59,038 bases of DNA from Candidatus Dormiibacterota bacterium (lineage in GTDB: Bacteria; Chloroflexota; Dormibacteria; Dormibacterales; Dormibacteraceae), in assembly GCA_955652705.1 (NCBI GenBank), contig CATPBK010000033.1:1-59038 (forward strand), read 5' to 3'. The position numbers and the translations under genes are program-made. Position 1 is the stretch's first letter, and every line of letters begins with the position of its first letter. Below, piece by piece: positions 1-8,693 of the stretch. The notes under the pieces were generated by a model that saw nothing but the letters and a program-made list of their open reading frames with translations, did not search any database and was not told the origin of the DNA.

Positions 1-174
1 GCCTAGGATATTGGCACGCGGCCGCAACAATTCGTGGTCGGACGTGGTATGCTTCAAGTGTTCTAGGACTGAGGCGAGAGCCGTCGTCCGCGTGGGTCGG
101 GCTGGGCATCCTTTGAGGATTCCAGTCCCGCTCCGACAGCCCGTTCCTTAGCTCTCCAATTCGCGTACTGCAAC

Positions 175-180
175 AGGAGG
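175..180 (+). promoter_or_regulatory. Ribosome binding site deciding the first start codon
   Basis: AGGAGG lies 7 bases before ATG 188 but only one base before the in-frame GTG 182. The spacing therefore favours ATG 188 as the real start. Confidence 0.75.
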
Positions 181-187
181 CGTGGCT

Positions 188-817
188 ATGTACATTCGAT
201 TGATTCGTCTTAAGGGGAACCCGGACAAGGTCGATGAGGGTCTCAAGCTCTGGACTAGCGGGGTGCTGCCAGCGCTCAAGAAGCAAGATGGCTTCGCGGG
301 TGTCACATTCCTCGGGAACCGGGAGACCGGTCAGGGCCTGAGTGCTACCTACTGGGAAACCGAGAAAGCGATGAAGGAAGCCCGCGAGCACGTCATGCCG
401 GAAGGTCTCAAGGTTCTCGGGATGACGGGCGGCAGCATCGTCGAGGAGGACGAATGCGAGGTCGCGGTGTTGGAACGGTTCAAGCCGGCGAAGGCGGATG
501 TATGGATCCGCTTGAGCTCTGCCACGACCGAGGCGGCACACGTCGCTGATGCCATCTCCTTCGTCAAAACCAAGGTCGTCCCGAGCGTTGAGAAGCAGCC
601 CGGCGCCAGGACCGCCTTCTGCTTTGTAAACCGGCAGACGGGCAGGACCTTCATAGGTTCAGCCTGGGACACCCAGAAGGATCTGCAGAACAGTGCTGCG
701 GTAGCTACCGGCCTCCGCGATGAGGCGATCAAGAATTTCGGTCTACAAGGGGCCAATTTCGAGACCTTTGAGGTCTTATTCACCGAGATTCTGGCGACGG
801 CGGCAACCAGCCGCTAG
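188..817 (+). CDS. Antibiotic-biosynthesis-monooxygenase (ABM)-like protein, two-domain
   Basis: A 209-residue cytoplasmic protein made of two similar halves (about 1-95 and 105-200). Each has the beta-alpha-beta pattern and the 'YWET'/'AWDT' segment typical of dimeric alpha-beta barrel proteins (ABM, EthD, Dabb). The start is set by AGGAGG seven bases upstream; an in-frame GTG six bases earlier is too close to it. It stands alone, with no co-directional gene following for about 600 bases. Members of this fold include small oxygenases and heme- or stress-related proteins, but no catalytic residue is diagnostic here, so the substrate is unknown. Confidence 0.75.
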   Translation: MYIRLIRLKGNPDKVDEGLKLWTSGVLPALKKQDGFAGVTFLGNRETGQGLSATYWETEKAMKEAREHVMPEGLKVLGMTGGSIVEEDECEVAVLERFKPAKADVWIRLSSATTEAAHVADAISFVKTKVVPSVEKQPGARTAFCFVNRQTGRTFIGSAWDTQKDLQNSAAVATGLRDEAIKNFGLQGANFETFEVLFTEILATAATSR

Positions 818-1173
818 CGCGGCTTAGCGATGGGCGGCCTCCGACCTTCGACGTGAAGGTTTGGCGGTCGCCCCCTCCCGACGAGTGAGCGCCGCAGCAG
901 GTCCCACGCGGCAACGCGGCCATGCGCCTCGAGGAGGCCGTGCGGGATACAAGGTGGAGCCAGATGAAGGCCAGCACGGGCTTTGCCATCAGGTCCGGGG
1001 CGAAACCCTGCCCTGCCCGCGCCGGGTTGTTAGATAAATCGCCACAGGCGGCTCTTCGTAGCCGGCATTGTGAACCCAGGGCGGTTCAAACCGGCCCTCG
1101 AGGCCGGCTTCCGAATTCAGGCTAGCGCCGGGGAGGCTTCCGAAAAAGCCTTGCTACCCTTGGCCTACACCGG
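818..1173. other. Non-coding stretch before the tRNA-Thr fragment
   Basis: No convincing gene is seen. A 67-residue reading frame (922-1125) lacks a ribosome binding site and recognisable motifs. There is a 6-bp hairpin CCGGCC-CTCGA-GGCCGG at 1091-1107. From 1100 onward the DNA resembles the DNA just upstream of the intact tRNA-Thr (5438-5508). Confidence 0.6.
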
Positions 1174-1219
1174 GCCGGCGTAGCTCAATGGCAGAGCAGC
1201 TGTTTTGTAAACAGGTGGT
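1100..1219 (+). repeat. Direct repeat copy 1: tRNA-Thr leader plus 5' half
   Basis: It begins with GAGGCCGG and a GAATTCAG...TAGC block and continues into the 5' half of tRNA-Thr. The same order of blocks occurs at 5438-5550. Similarity is patchy in the leader and nearly perfect in the tRNA part. The two copies bracket the regulator/hydrolase pair. Confidence 0.65.
1174..1219 (+). pseudogene. tRNA-Thr(UGU) 5' fragment
   Basis: This stretch matches the intact tRNA-Thr at 5509 from the first acceptor base through the D arm and the whole anticodon arm, including loop TTTGTAA, with one base missing in the D loop. The match then stops. No T arm or 3' acceptor strand that could pair with GCCGGCG follows. 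A hairpin GGCCC-AAAA-GGGCC lies just downstream at 1240-1253. It looks like a broken duplicate left by recombination at the tRNA gene. Confidence 0.8.
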
Positions 1220-1414
1220 CTGCCTCTGAGATCGAAATCGGCCCAAAAGGGCCCTTATGACCAGCTGTTTATTAACAGCCGTAAAGTCTTGTGTGCTGCG
1301 CCGATAAGGATACCGCCATGAAAGAGCTGGGTGGCCACCTGAAACCTTCACCTCGCGCTCTGCAGGCGTCCTTGACCTGAAGCGAACCTCACTCACTTCA
1401 CGCACGGGGGGCGG

Positions 1415-4396
1415 GTGCACAATGGCCGCAAAATGTCGGAGTTCATAGGCCGGGCCTCCGAGCTGGCGGAGATCCGGTCGGCCATCGATGACGCCTGCGC
1501 CGGGCATGGAGGGCTGGTCCTGATCGCGGGCGAACCCGGGATCGGCAAGACCAGACTGGCCCAGGAAGCCTGCGAACACGCAATCGCATCGGGCGCCGCA
1601 ACGTTTTGGGGCCGCTGCGTCGAGCTTGAGGGAACGCCAGCCTACTGGCCGTGGATCCAGGTGCTGCGGGGAATTGCGCACCGCGGCGATCCCAGATCCT
1701 GGACTGCTGAGATCGGGGATGCGGCCGAAGTGATTTCCCGATTGGTGCCGGAGTTCGGCTCCGAGAAGCCGATGGCCAAGCAGCGGCCGATCGAGGACGG
1801 CGACCGTTTCCGCGTTTTCGACGCCATCAACGGTCTCCTCCGCTGGGCGGGCGCAGCCGCCGGCGTCGTTATCGTCCTGGACGACCTCCAGTGGTGCGAC
1901 GAGGCCTCGCTGGCACTCTTCCGCCACGTCTCGCCCGAACTCAGCGACATGGGCGCGCTCGTCATCGCCAACTACCGGGATCTGGAGGTCGGGCCCGGTC
2001 ACCCATTGTCTGCGGCGCTCCCTGAGCTCACGCGGGACCGAGGCGCACGCCGCCTTAGGTTGAAAGGATTTGAGGCGAGCGAGGTGCGTCGGTACCTCGT
2101 TTCATCTCGGAGCCCGGCAGTGGCGGGCGCCTTCGCGTCCACGATCCTCGACCGCACTGGCGGCAATCCATTCTTCGTTGCCCAGCTGGCCCGCCTCCTC
2201 GTGCAAGAAGGCCAGCTGCGGCAGGGCGCTCTCCCGCAGGGGGTCCGGGAGGTAATCGGACGCCGCCTGGACCTGATCTCTGCTGATTCCAACCGTGTCC
2301 TCGGTGTCGCATCCGTGTTGGGGCGCGACTTTGAGCTCGAGCATCTGTGCGAGATTGCCCAGCTTCCGGCGCAGCGCGTGCTGGAGCTGATGGATGAAGC
2401 GGTCGGGGCGGCGCTCGTGAGTCCCCGGCGCGAGGCGCCAGGCAGCTACAGCTTCGTCCATGACCTCGTGCGAGAAACCGTATACCAGGCCCTGCCGACA
2501 CCGATTCGGGTCCAGTTGCACCAGATCGCCGCCGAGAGCCTCGAGCGCGCACCTGAAGGTGGGCAGCTTCCGGCGCTGGCTCACCACTGGTTCGCGGCCG
2601 CCGCTGGGGGCTCTTGGCAGAAGGCAGTTACATACGCAGCCCGTGCCGCCGAGCAGGCGATGGAGCAGCTTGCTTACGAGGAAGCGGCGCGGCTACGCAT
2701 CATGGCGCTCGATAGCCTCCCCATCCGGCCGGGACACGAACTCCGCCGCTGCACGCTTCTGCTGGATCTGGCGGAGGCCCGCTACCGCTCCGGCGACCTG
2801 TCGCTGAGCGTGAAGAGCTGCGTTGAGGCATCGGGGATCGCGCGCCGGCTGGGCCGCGCCGTTCTCCAAGCCAAAGCTGCCCTTGTTGTGCAGGGCCTCG
2901 TCGACTTCCAGCTTCAGTCAACTCTCGAGCGCCTCTGTGAAGACGCCCTTGAGGCAGTCGGACATCGGGATTTGGCGCTTCGGGCACGCCTCCTAAGCCA
3001 ACTAGTCAGGATCCTCGAAGACGGCGGGCGGCCCGAGCGCACCGGCGTTTTGAGCAAGGAAGCTATCGATCTTGCCGAGCGTTGCAACGATCTCGAGGTG
3101 ATCGTTTCAGCGATCTACGCCCGTCACGCGGCCACGACCGGTCCAGACGGCGTCGACGAGCGCCTGGCTTTGGGCACGCGCCTGCTGGAGGTAGACAACG
3201 TCGGCGGACGTACGGTCCACACTGCTTGGGGGCGCCTCTGGAGAATCGACGCACTTTTCCAGTTGGGCGACCTCCAGGCCGTGGACAGCGAGCTCGCGGA
3301 ACTGGAGGTCGTCGTGGAGCAACTGCGCCAGCCGCTGTTCCGATGGCACCTTCTGAGGACCCGCGCTGTCCTTGCGCATGCAACCGGCCGGTTCGGGGAG
3401 GCTGAGGGTCTAACGGAAGCGGCACGGACCCCCGGCCACGCCGACCAACACCGAATCGCAGAGGTGCTTTATCGCGGAACAAAAGCCGGGATTGCTCTTG
3501 AGCTCGGAAACGCACCACCTATAGAAGAGGCCATCGCAACGTATCGTGCGGTGATGGCCGGGGTGGCCGGCGATCTAGGACGCACCCCAGCAAAGGACGA
3601 GGCGATCGAAGCGTTGGAGCCCATGCCGCGTGCCATGAGGCCGCCGCTTGTCGTGTTCGCAATGACGCTTGAGCTGGCTCTCGGCAAAGAGGACCAGGCG
3701 AAGGATCTGTTCGAAGAGCTGATGACCAGCTTTCCGCAGTTGACCCCGGTCAGCCACTGGCTCGGGATCACCGCTTACCTGGCCGAGGCGGCCGTCGATC
3801 TTGGTAGCCGCGAACAGATTGCGGCACTTTACGAGGCGTTAACTCCTTACGGCGGGTGCTTCGTCGCCTCCGGCGCGGGCGCGATGTTCTGTCTTGGGTC
3901 GGCCGCTCGCTTTCTGGGAGTGCTGGCGGCTGCTCTGCAGCATTGGGATGACGCCGAACGACATCTGAAGGAAGCCGTCAAGGAGAACACTCGCGCCGGT
4001 GCATTGCCGTTCGCCGCCCACGCGCAGATGAGCCTCGCGGAAGTGCTGGCCCGACGGTCTGAGGCCGGCCCTGCCCTGCAGATGGCTCGGTCAGCGGCCA
4101 GGACGGCTGGCAGATTGGGGATGAAGCCCCTGGAGAAGCAAGCCCTTCGCTTGATAGGAGAGCTCGCGCGGGCGTATCCGAGGCTGAGCCGCCGAGAGAC
4201 TGAGGTGGCAAGCATGGTTGCCCGCGGCCTTAACAATCGCGCGATCGCTGAGTCGCTCCACCTTTCCCGGCGGACTGCCGAGAACCATGTCACGCATATC
4301 CTCGACAAACTTGGCTTCGACTCGCGGACACAGATCGCAACCTGGGCCGTGGCGGAGGGACTCGTGGCCCGCCGAGAAATTGAGTACCGCGCCTGA
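1415..4396 (+). CDS. ATPase-domain LuxR-family transcriptional regulator (LAL type)
   Basis: A 993-residue cytoplasmic regulator. An AAA/NACHT-like ATPase occupies about 10-330, with Walker A GEPGIGKT at 39-46 and Walker B 'VVIVLDD' at 151-157. A long helical TPR-like middle follows, and a LuxR-type helix-turn-helix closes the protein at about 924-985, with the typical 'LSRRETEV...GLNNRAIAE...TAENHV' pattern. This is the layout of large ATP-binding LuxR regulators such as MalT relatives; the ligand is unknown. GTG 1415 is used here; ATG 1433 is an alternative start just before the conserved 'EFIGR'. The alpha/beta hydrolase 93 bases downstream may be its target or partner. The gene pair sits between a broken and an intact tRNA-Thr, which suggests acquired DNA. 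Confidence 0.9.
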   Translation: MHNGRKMSEFIGRASELAEIRSAIDDACAGHGGLVLIAGEPGIGKTRLAQEACEHAIASGAATFWGRCVELEGTPAYWPWIQVLRGIAHRGDPRSWTAEIGDAAEVISRLVPEFGSEKPMAKQRPIEDGDRFRVFDAINGLLRWAGAAAGVVIVLDDLQWCDEASLALFRHVSPELSDMGALVIANYRDLEVGPGHPLSAALPELTRDRGARRLRLKGFEASEVRRYLVSSRSPAVAGAFASTILDRTGGNPFFVAQLARLLVQEGQLRQGALPQGVREVIGRRLDLISADSNRVLGVASVLGRDFELEHLCEIAQLPAQRVLELMDEAVGAALVSPRREAPGSYSFVHDLVRETVYQALPTPIRVQLHQIAAESLERAPEGGQLPALAHHWFAAAAGGSWQKAVTYAARAAEQAMEQLAYEEAARLRIMALDSLPIRPGHELRRCTLLLDLAEARYRSGDLSLSVKSCVEASGIARRLGRAVLQAKAALVVQGLVDFQLQSTLERLCEDALEAVGHRDLALRARLLSQLVRILEDGGRPERTGVLSKEAIDLAERCNDLEVIVSAIYARHAATTGPDGVDERLALGTRLLEVDNVGGRTVHTAWGRLWRIDALFQLGDLQAVDSELAELEVVVEQLRQPLFRWHLLRTRAVLAHATGRFGEAEGLTEAARTPGHADQHRIAEVLYRGTKAGIALELGNAPPIEEAIATYRAVMAGVAGDLGRTPAKDEAIEALEPMPRAMRPPLVVFAMTLELALGKEDQAKDLFEELMTSFPQLTPVSHWLGITAYLAEAAVDLGSREQIAALYEALTPYGGCFVASGAGAMFCLGSAARFLGVLAAALQHWDDAERHLKEAVKENTRAGALPFAAHAQMSLAEVLARRSEAGPALQMARSAARTAGRLGMKPLEKQALRLIGELARAYPRLSRRETEVASMVARGLNNRAIAESLHLSRRTAENHVTHILDKLGFDSRTQIATWAVAEGLVARREIEYRA

Positions 4397-4489
4397 GTAA
4401 TTACCGTGGTGGCGAGCCACCCCACTAGCCTAGCCTCCCCTACATGAGGCAACGAGCCCGCATCGCACACAAGTAGCCGGCAGCGCCTC

Positions 4490-5419
4490 ATGACACCCGA
4501 CAACACCGATCCTAGGAAGCGCTTCGAGCGAACACGTCACGATGTCTTCAGGGCACACGGACTTGAAGGGCGAAGCAGGCGAATTCCCCATCGCACGGGC
4601 ACGGAGACTTACGCGATCGTGCGTGGGGATGGGCCTTGCCCGGCAGTGCTCGTCCACGGTGGCCTCGGGAATGCCGCCGAGTGGGCACTGGTCGCGGGCC
4701 GGCTGGACGGACCCTTGGTCATCCCTGATCGACCGGGCTGTGGGCTGAGCTACCGGATCGACTATCGAAAGGTCGATTTCCGTCGCGATGCCGCGGCCTG
4801 GCTGCTCGACCTCGTCGATGGCCTCGATGTCGAAAGGATCGACCTCATTGGAGGGTCAATGGGAGGATTCTTCGCGATGGCGTTCGCCACGGCGCATCCC
4901 GAGCGTCTGCGACGGCTCGTCCTGATCGGCGCACCCTTTGGACTCTATCGAGAGGTTCCTCTCTTCCTGCGGCTTTGGGGCAATCCGATCGTCGGCCGAT
5001 TGATCTCCCGAATGAAAATCTCCGACGCCGAGACGCTGCGCACCCGAGCGTTCGCTGGTCTCGTGCTTCATCCGGAGCGGATTCCGTCGGATCTTCTTGA
5101 GGTGTACATGGCCGCCGCGGCGCTCCCCGGGACGGCCTTCACCTCACGCACGATGCTGCATGCGGTCATGACGTTTCGCGGCCTACGTGACCCTCTGTGG
5201 ATGCTGGAGGACATGGCGCATCTCCAGGTGCCAACTAGGTTCGTGTGGGGAGATCACGACCACTTCGCCCCGTCCTCGATTGGCAAGAGCCTCGCCCAGC
5301 GGATGGGCGACGGCCAGGTCACGGTTATCCTGGACGCCGGGCACATGCCGCAACTCGATCAGCCGGAAGCTGTGGCCGCAGTCGTCAACCCATTCCTGCG
5401 AGCCTCCGACTCCCCGTAG
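4490..5419 (+). CDS. Alpha/beta hydrolase
   Basis: A 309-residue soluble alpha/beta hydrolase. The oxyanion-hole 'HGG' lies at 56-58, the nucleophile elbow GGSMGG at 121-126 (Ser123), the acid in 'GDHDHF' near Asp255 and the catalytic His in 'AGHMPQ' near 285, so the triad is complete. Such enzymes act as esterases, lactonases or C-C hydrolases, and the substrate cannot be read from sequence. It follows the LuxR-type ATPase regulator in the same direction and ends about 20 bases before the second copy of the tRNA-Thr leader repeat. Confidence 0.88.
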   Translation: MTPDNTDPRKRFERTRHDVFRAHGLEGRSRRIPHRTGTETYAIVRGDGPCPAVLVHGGLGNAAEWALVAGRLDGPLVIPDRPGCGLSYRIDYRKVDFRRDAAAWLLDLVDGLDVERIDLIGGSMGGFFAMAFATAHPERLRRLVLIGAPFGLYREVPLFLRLWGNPIVGRLISRMKISDAETLRTRAFAGLVLHPERIPSDLLEVYMAAAALPGTAFTSRTMLHAVMTFRGLRDPLWMLEDMAHLQVPTRFVWGDHDHFAPSSIGKSLAQRMGDGQVTVILDAGHMPQLDQPEAVAAVVNPFLRASDSP

Positions 5420-5437
5420 ACATTGCAGGGGTGTTTT

Positions 5438-5550
5438 GAGGCCGGTTTCGAATTCAGATTAGCCCGCCACCCGTCATTCAAAAGGGTTCCGCTACGCTTC
5501 CTGACGGCGCCGGCGTAGCTCAATTGGCAGAGCAGCTGTTTTGTAAACAG
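5438..5550 (+). repeat. Direct repeat copy 2: leader and 5' part of the intact tRNA-Thr
   Basis: The partner of the repeat at 1100-1219. GAGGCCGG and GAATTCAGATTAGC occur in the same order, then the tRNA-Thr 5' half. Together the copies delimit about 4.3 kb. Confidence 0.65.
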
Positions 5551-5584
5551 CTGGTTGGGGGTTCGATTCCCTTCGCCGGCTCCA
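5509..5584 (+). tRNA. tRNA-Thr(UGU)
   Basis: A complete cloverleaf: acceptor GCCGGCG pairs with CGCCGGC, the anticodon stem is GCTGT/ACAGC with loop TTTGTAA (anticodon TGT), the T loop is TTCGATT, and the 3' CCA is encoded. It decodes ACA. Confidence 0.96.
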
Positions 5585-5689
5585 ATCCTCTCGGCCAGAG
5601 TCGAAGCGCCCGATAACGCATCGCTTCGCGCCTCGAATCGAACATTAGAGCCTCAATTAAATGTTAGGGTTCCACTATCAAATCCACCG

Positions 5690-6661
5690 ATGAGAGCAAG
5701 GCTTTTCGCGATCGTCCTGGCGGCTGTCATCGTCCTCGTGGCGGCCGTGCTCTGGATGAACTCCAGGGGTGGCGGCGGGCTGGCCAAGGTGCCCGGCCAG
5801 CCGCAGGGCCGGCTGGCGCCCGCGCTGGTGCAGGTTGAGAACGGGCCCGAATCCCACCCGCAGGCCGGTCTCCAGAAGGCCGACGTCGCTTATGAATACC
5901 TGACCGAAGGCGGCATCACCCGCTTCACCCTGGTCTACAGCCAGCCGTTCGGTGGCGATCGGATCGAGCCCGTCAGGAGTGCCCGCCTCGTCACGCTGAA
6001 GATCCAGCACCTCTACCAGGGCGTGATCTTCTACTCCGGAGCCAGCGACCGCGTCCAGGGCCTGATCTGGGACCAGCACCTCCCAGCCCTCACCGAGTCG
6101 TCGGACGGAGGCCGCTACTTCAGCCGCGATCCCTCCCGGCCGGCGCCGCACAACCTGGTGACCACCGGCGACCAGCTCCAGGCCGGCCTCGTGAAGCTGA
6201 ACCAGCGCGTCACCTATGGGTTGCCCACGGCCGCAGAGCCCTCCGGGCAAGGCGACCCCGCCGCCAAGCTCAGCTTCCAGCAGACCTTCATCCATTCGGT
6301 CAGCTACACGTACTCGGTGAGCGACAAGACCTACGCCTACGCCGGCGAGTTCGGCCCGCTCGTCGACGCCGACAACGGCGGCAAGCCCGTCGCGATCACG
6401 AATGTCGTGCTGGTTCGCGTCGCCCACCACGGCGCGGGCTACAGGGAGGACGTGGTCGGGTCGGAGGGCATCGACTTCGACTTCCAGGGCTCGCTGCCGG
6501 CCGAGGTCTACACGCGCGGGCGCCACTTCAAGGGGACTTTTGACGCAACCGGCACGTCAGGGATGCAGCTGGCCGGCTCGGACGGCAAGGCCTTCCACCT
6601 GCCCGCCGGCCTCACCTGGGTCCATCTCGTGGACCCCGAGACGCAGGTCAGCGCGGCTTAG
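5690..6661 (+). CDS. DUF3048 (YerB-like) membrane-anchored protein
   Basis: 323 residues. An N-terminal hydrophobic segment (about 5-24) is followed by a Gly-rich linker, so the protein is probably anchored outside the membrane. The conserved DUF3048 features are visible: 'VQVENGPESHPQAGL', 'EGGITRF' and 'EPVRSAR'. The family resembles Bacillus YerB, whose function is poorly known and which has been linked to the cell envelope. The frame is open back into the tRNA-Thr, but the hydrophobic start and family length point to ATG 5690. Transcription probably ends at the strong hairpin at 6968-7004. Confidence 0.85.
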   Translation: MRARLFAIVLAAVIVLVAAVLWMNSRGGGGLAKVPGQPQGRLAPALVQVENGPESHPQAGLQKADVAYEYLTEGGITRFTLVYSQPFGGDRIEPVRSARLVTLKIQHLYQGVIFYSGASDRVQGLIWDQHLPALTESSDGGRYFSRDPSRPAPHNLVTTGDQLQAGLVKLNQRVTYGLPTAAEPSGQGDPAAKLSFQQTFIHSVSYTYSVSDKTYAYAGEFGPLVDADNGGKPVAITNVVLVRVAHHGAGYREDVVGSEGIDFDFQGSLPAEVYTRGRHFKGTFDATGTSGMQLAGSDGKAFHLPAGLTWVHLVDPETQVSAA

Positions 6662-6668
6662 ATAGTGT

Positions 6669-6824
6669 TACCTCGACGACGAGATGCTGAGGCACCTGCG
6701 CCAGGTCGACTTCAAAGGCCTGAAGCTGAAGGTGGTCTCGCCAGAAGACCTGGTGGTGATGAAGGCGATCGCGCGGGTTATCAGCCACCTCTACGACTCG
6801 ATCTATGAGGCGGCGCGGTGCTAA
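6669..6824 (+). pseudogene. Remnant of a nucleotidyltransferase-like gene (C-terminal piece)
   Basis: An open frame of about 51 codons without its own start reads 'LKVVSPEDLVVMKAIA...' and ends at TAA 6822. The 'SPEDLVVMKA' segment is typical of the C-terminal part of minimal-nucleotidyltransferase / abortive-infection AbiEii-like proteins. The catalytic GSxxxD part is absent upstream. This is most likely an eroded toxin-antitoxin-type gene. The rest of the 6662-7020 gap holds no gene. Confidence 0.55.
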
Positions 6825-6967
6825 GCTTCCGCGCTGAGGACATAGTGCGAGTGCGAGTCATCATTCCCGCCGAGCTTCGCGACAACGAGGGCGAAGCCTG
6901 CCTTCTCGAGACCGCACATTGAGCACCTTCTTGTGACCTCCAGCTAGAACCAACCAAGAACCAACGC

Positions 6968-7004
6968 AAGGATCGTGCGGTCTCCCGCCGGTCCTTTTTC
7001 TTTT
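6968..7004 (+). terminator. Rho-independent terminator
   Basis: An 8-bp stem AAGGATCG/CGGTCCTT (one G-T pair) is stacked on a 4-bp stem GCGG/CCGC with tetraloop TCTC and followed by TTTCTTTT. It lies downstream of the DUF3048 gene and 17 bases before the ABC operon, so it could also act as a barrier or attenuator for that operon. Confidence 0.75.
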
Positions 7005-7020
7005 GCCTGGAAGTGTGTGA

Positions 7021-7836
7021 ATGAATGAAAAAACTGCGGTCAGCCTGAGCGGCGTCGCCAAGGGTTTCCGAACCTGGAAGCGGGGGCCGAACGGCGCCTG
7101 GTGGCGGCGCCGGCGCGACCTCAAGGTCGCGCTCGAGCCGCTTGACCTAAACGTGCCCGCGGGCGGCGTGACCGGGATCATCGGGCCCAACGGCAGCGGC
7201 AAGTCGACGCTCATCCGGATCCTCGGGACCCTGCTCACGCCCGACTCCGGATCGGCGAGCGTGTTCGGGCTGGACGTGGTCGCGCAGGCGCCGTCGGTGC
7301 GCCGTCACATCAATCGGGTCTCCGTGGAGGCCTCCTTCTTCAAGGAGCTCAGCTGCTGGGAGAACATGCTCTACGCGGCGCGTCTCTACGGCAGCGCCGA
7401 CGCCGGCGCGCGGCGCCGCGTCGAGCAGCTCATGGAGCGGCTGGGCCTGCCCGGCGACACCCTCGACCGGCCGATGAAGCAGCTCTCGCGCGGCCAGCAG
7501 CAGAAGGTGGCGATCGCGCGGAGCTTCATGACGACGCCCTCGCTGCTGCTCCTCGACGAGCCCACCACGGGTCTCGACCCGCGCTCGAAGCGCGAGGTCC
7601 AGGAGCTGCTTCGCAGCCTGCGCCGCGAGCGGGAGGTGACCGTGCTGCTCTGCACGCACGACCTCGACGAGGCCGCGGCCCTGAGCGACCGCGTGATCAT
7701 GCTCGACCACGGGAAGGTGCTGGCGGACGGCACGCCGGCAGAGCTCTGCGAACGGTACGGGCAGCCGGACCTCGAGGAGGTCTTCATGCAGCTCTCCGGC
7801 CGCAGCCTGGCCGAGGACGAGGAGGAGAGCGAGTGA
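7021..7836 (+). CDS. ABC transporter ATP-binding protein (ABC-2 exporter type)
   Basis: The 271-residue nucleotide-binding subunit of an exporter. Walker A GPNGSGKS lies at 55-62, the signature LSRGQQ at 155-160, Walker B LLLLDEP at 175-181, and the H-loop His in 'CTHDLDEA'. It contains a short basic insert 'WWRRRRD' near 27-33, seen in exporters of polysaccharide or drug type. Its stop overlaps the permease start by four bases (GTGA), so the two subunits are translationally coupled. The cargo is unknown. Confidence 0.93.
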   Translation: MNEKTAVSLSGVAKGFRTWKRGPNGAWWRRRRDLKVALEPLDLNVPAGGVTGIIGPNGSGKSTLIRILGTLLTPDSGSASVFGLDVVAQAPSVRRHINRVSVEASFFKELSCWENMLYAARLYGSADAGARRRVEQLMERLGLPGDTLDRPMKQLSRGQQQKVAIARSFMTTPSLLLLDEPTTGLDPRSKREVQELLRSLRREREVTVLLCTHDLDEAAALSDRVIMLDHGKVLADGTPAELCERYGQPDLEEVFMQLSGRSLAEDEEESE

Positions 7837-8672
7837 CGCGCCTGGAACTACCCGCCCTGCGTCACGAAGCTGACGCGCTCTGGGGTTTTGCCGAGCGGCA
7901 GTTCAACCTGGTCAAGCGCTATTGGGCCTGGGAGGTGCTCTGGCTCTTCTACAGCCTGGTCAGCGTGCTCAGCATCGGCTACCTGGCCTCGGGCCTGGGA
8001 CTGGCCGGCTTCAGCGCGCGCGATTTCCACCGGACGCAGCTCTACCTGCTGGTGGGGTCGCTGCTCTGGAGCTATCTCTCGAGCGTCTTCACAGACGTCT
8101 CCTTCGCGATTAGCTGGGAGCGTTGGGAGGGCACCATCGAGTACACGTTCATGGCGCCGGTGCGCCGGCTGACGCACCTGCTCGGAATCTGCCTCTTCGC
8201 GATCGTGTACGGCCTGCTGCGCTCCGCCATCGTGCTCGCCATCGCGATCCCGCTCTTTCAGCTCGACCTCTCGCGGTCCGATCTGCTGGCCGCCTCGGCC
8301 GTGCTGGCGGCGGCCACCGTGCCGCTGGTCGGGATCGGCATCCTGGCTGCGGTGCTGCCGCTCCTCTCGCCCGAGAAGGGCGACCAGATGGCGATGGCGG
8401 TCCAGGGCTTCCTGCTGCTCGTTTCGGGCGTCTACTATCCGCTCTCCGTGCTGCCCGCCCCGTTCCAGGTCGCGGGGCGGCTCTCGCCGCTCACCTACAC
8501 CCTGAGCGGGATCCGCGACTGCCTCCTGGACGGCCGCCACCTGGGCGACGAGATGCCGATCATCGCCCTCCTGCTGGTGATGGGCGCCATCCTGATCCCG
8601 GGCGGCCTGGTGGTCTTCGGCTGGGCCGAGGGGCGGGCGAAGCAGCTCGGACTCCTGAAGCGCAGCGGCTAG
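7833..8672 (+). CDS. ABC-2 type transporter permease
   Basis: A 279-residue integral membrane protein with about six hydrophobic segments in the usual ABC-2 pattern. It has the conserved late motif 'LLSPEKGDQMAMAVQGFLLL' followed by 'SGVYYPLSVLP'. It partners the ATPase encoded immediately upstream. Its GTG start overlaps that gene's stop. Confidence 0.9.
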   Translation: MTRLELPALRHEADALWGFAERQFNLVKRYWAWEVLWLFYSLVSVLSIGYLASGLGLAGFSARDFHRTQLYLLVGSLLWSYLSSVFTDVSFAISWERWEGTIEYTFMAPVRRLTHLLGICLFAIVYGLLRSAIVLAIAIPLFQLDLSRSDLLAASAVLAAATVPLVGIGILAAVLPLLSPEKGDQMAMAVQGFLLLVSGVYYPLSVLPAPFQVAGRLSPLTYTLSGIRDCLLDGRHLGDEMPIIALLLVMGAILIPGGLVVFGWAEGRAKQLGLLKRSG

Positions 8673-8693
8673 AGCACAATTGCCGCCGACGCT

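Noticed and set aside
922-1125. A 67-codon open frame as a gene
   Set aside because: No ribosome binding site, no recognisable motif, and it overlaps a hairpin and the tRNA-Thr leader repeat.
1174-1253. A functional tRNA-Thr at 1174
   Set aside because: After the anticodon arm there is no T arm and no strand able to pair with the 5' acceptor bases.
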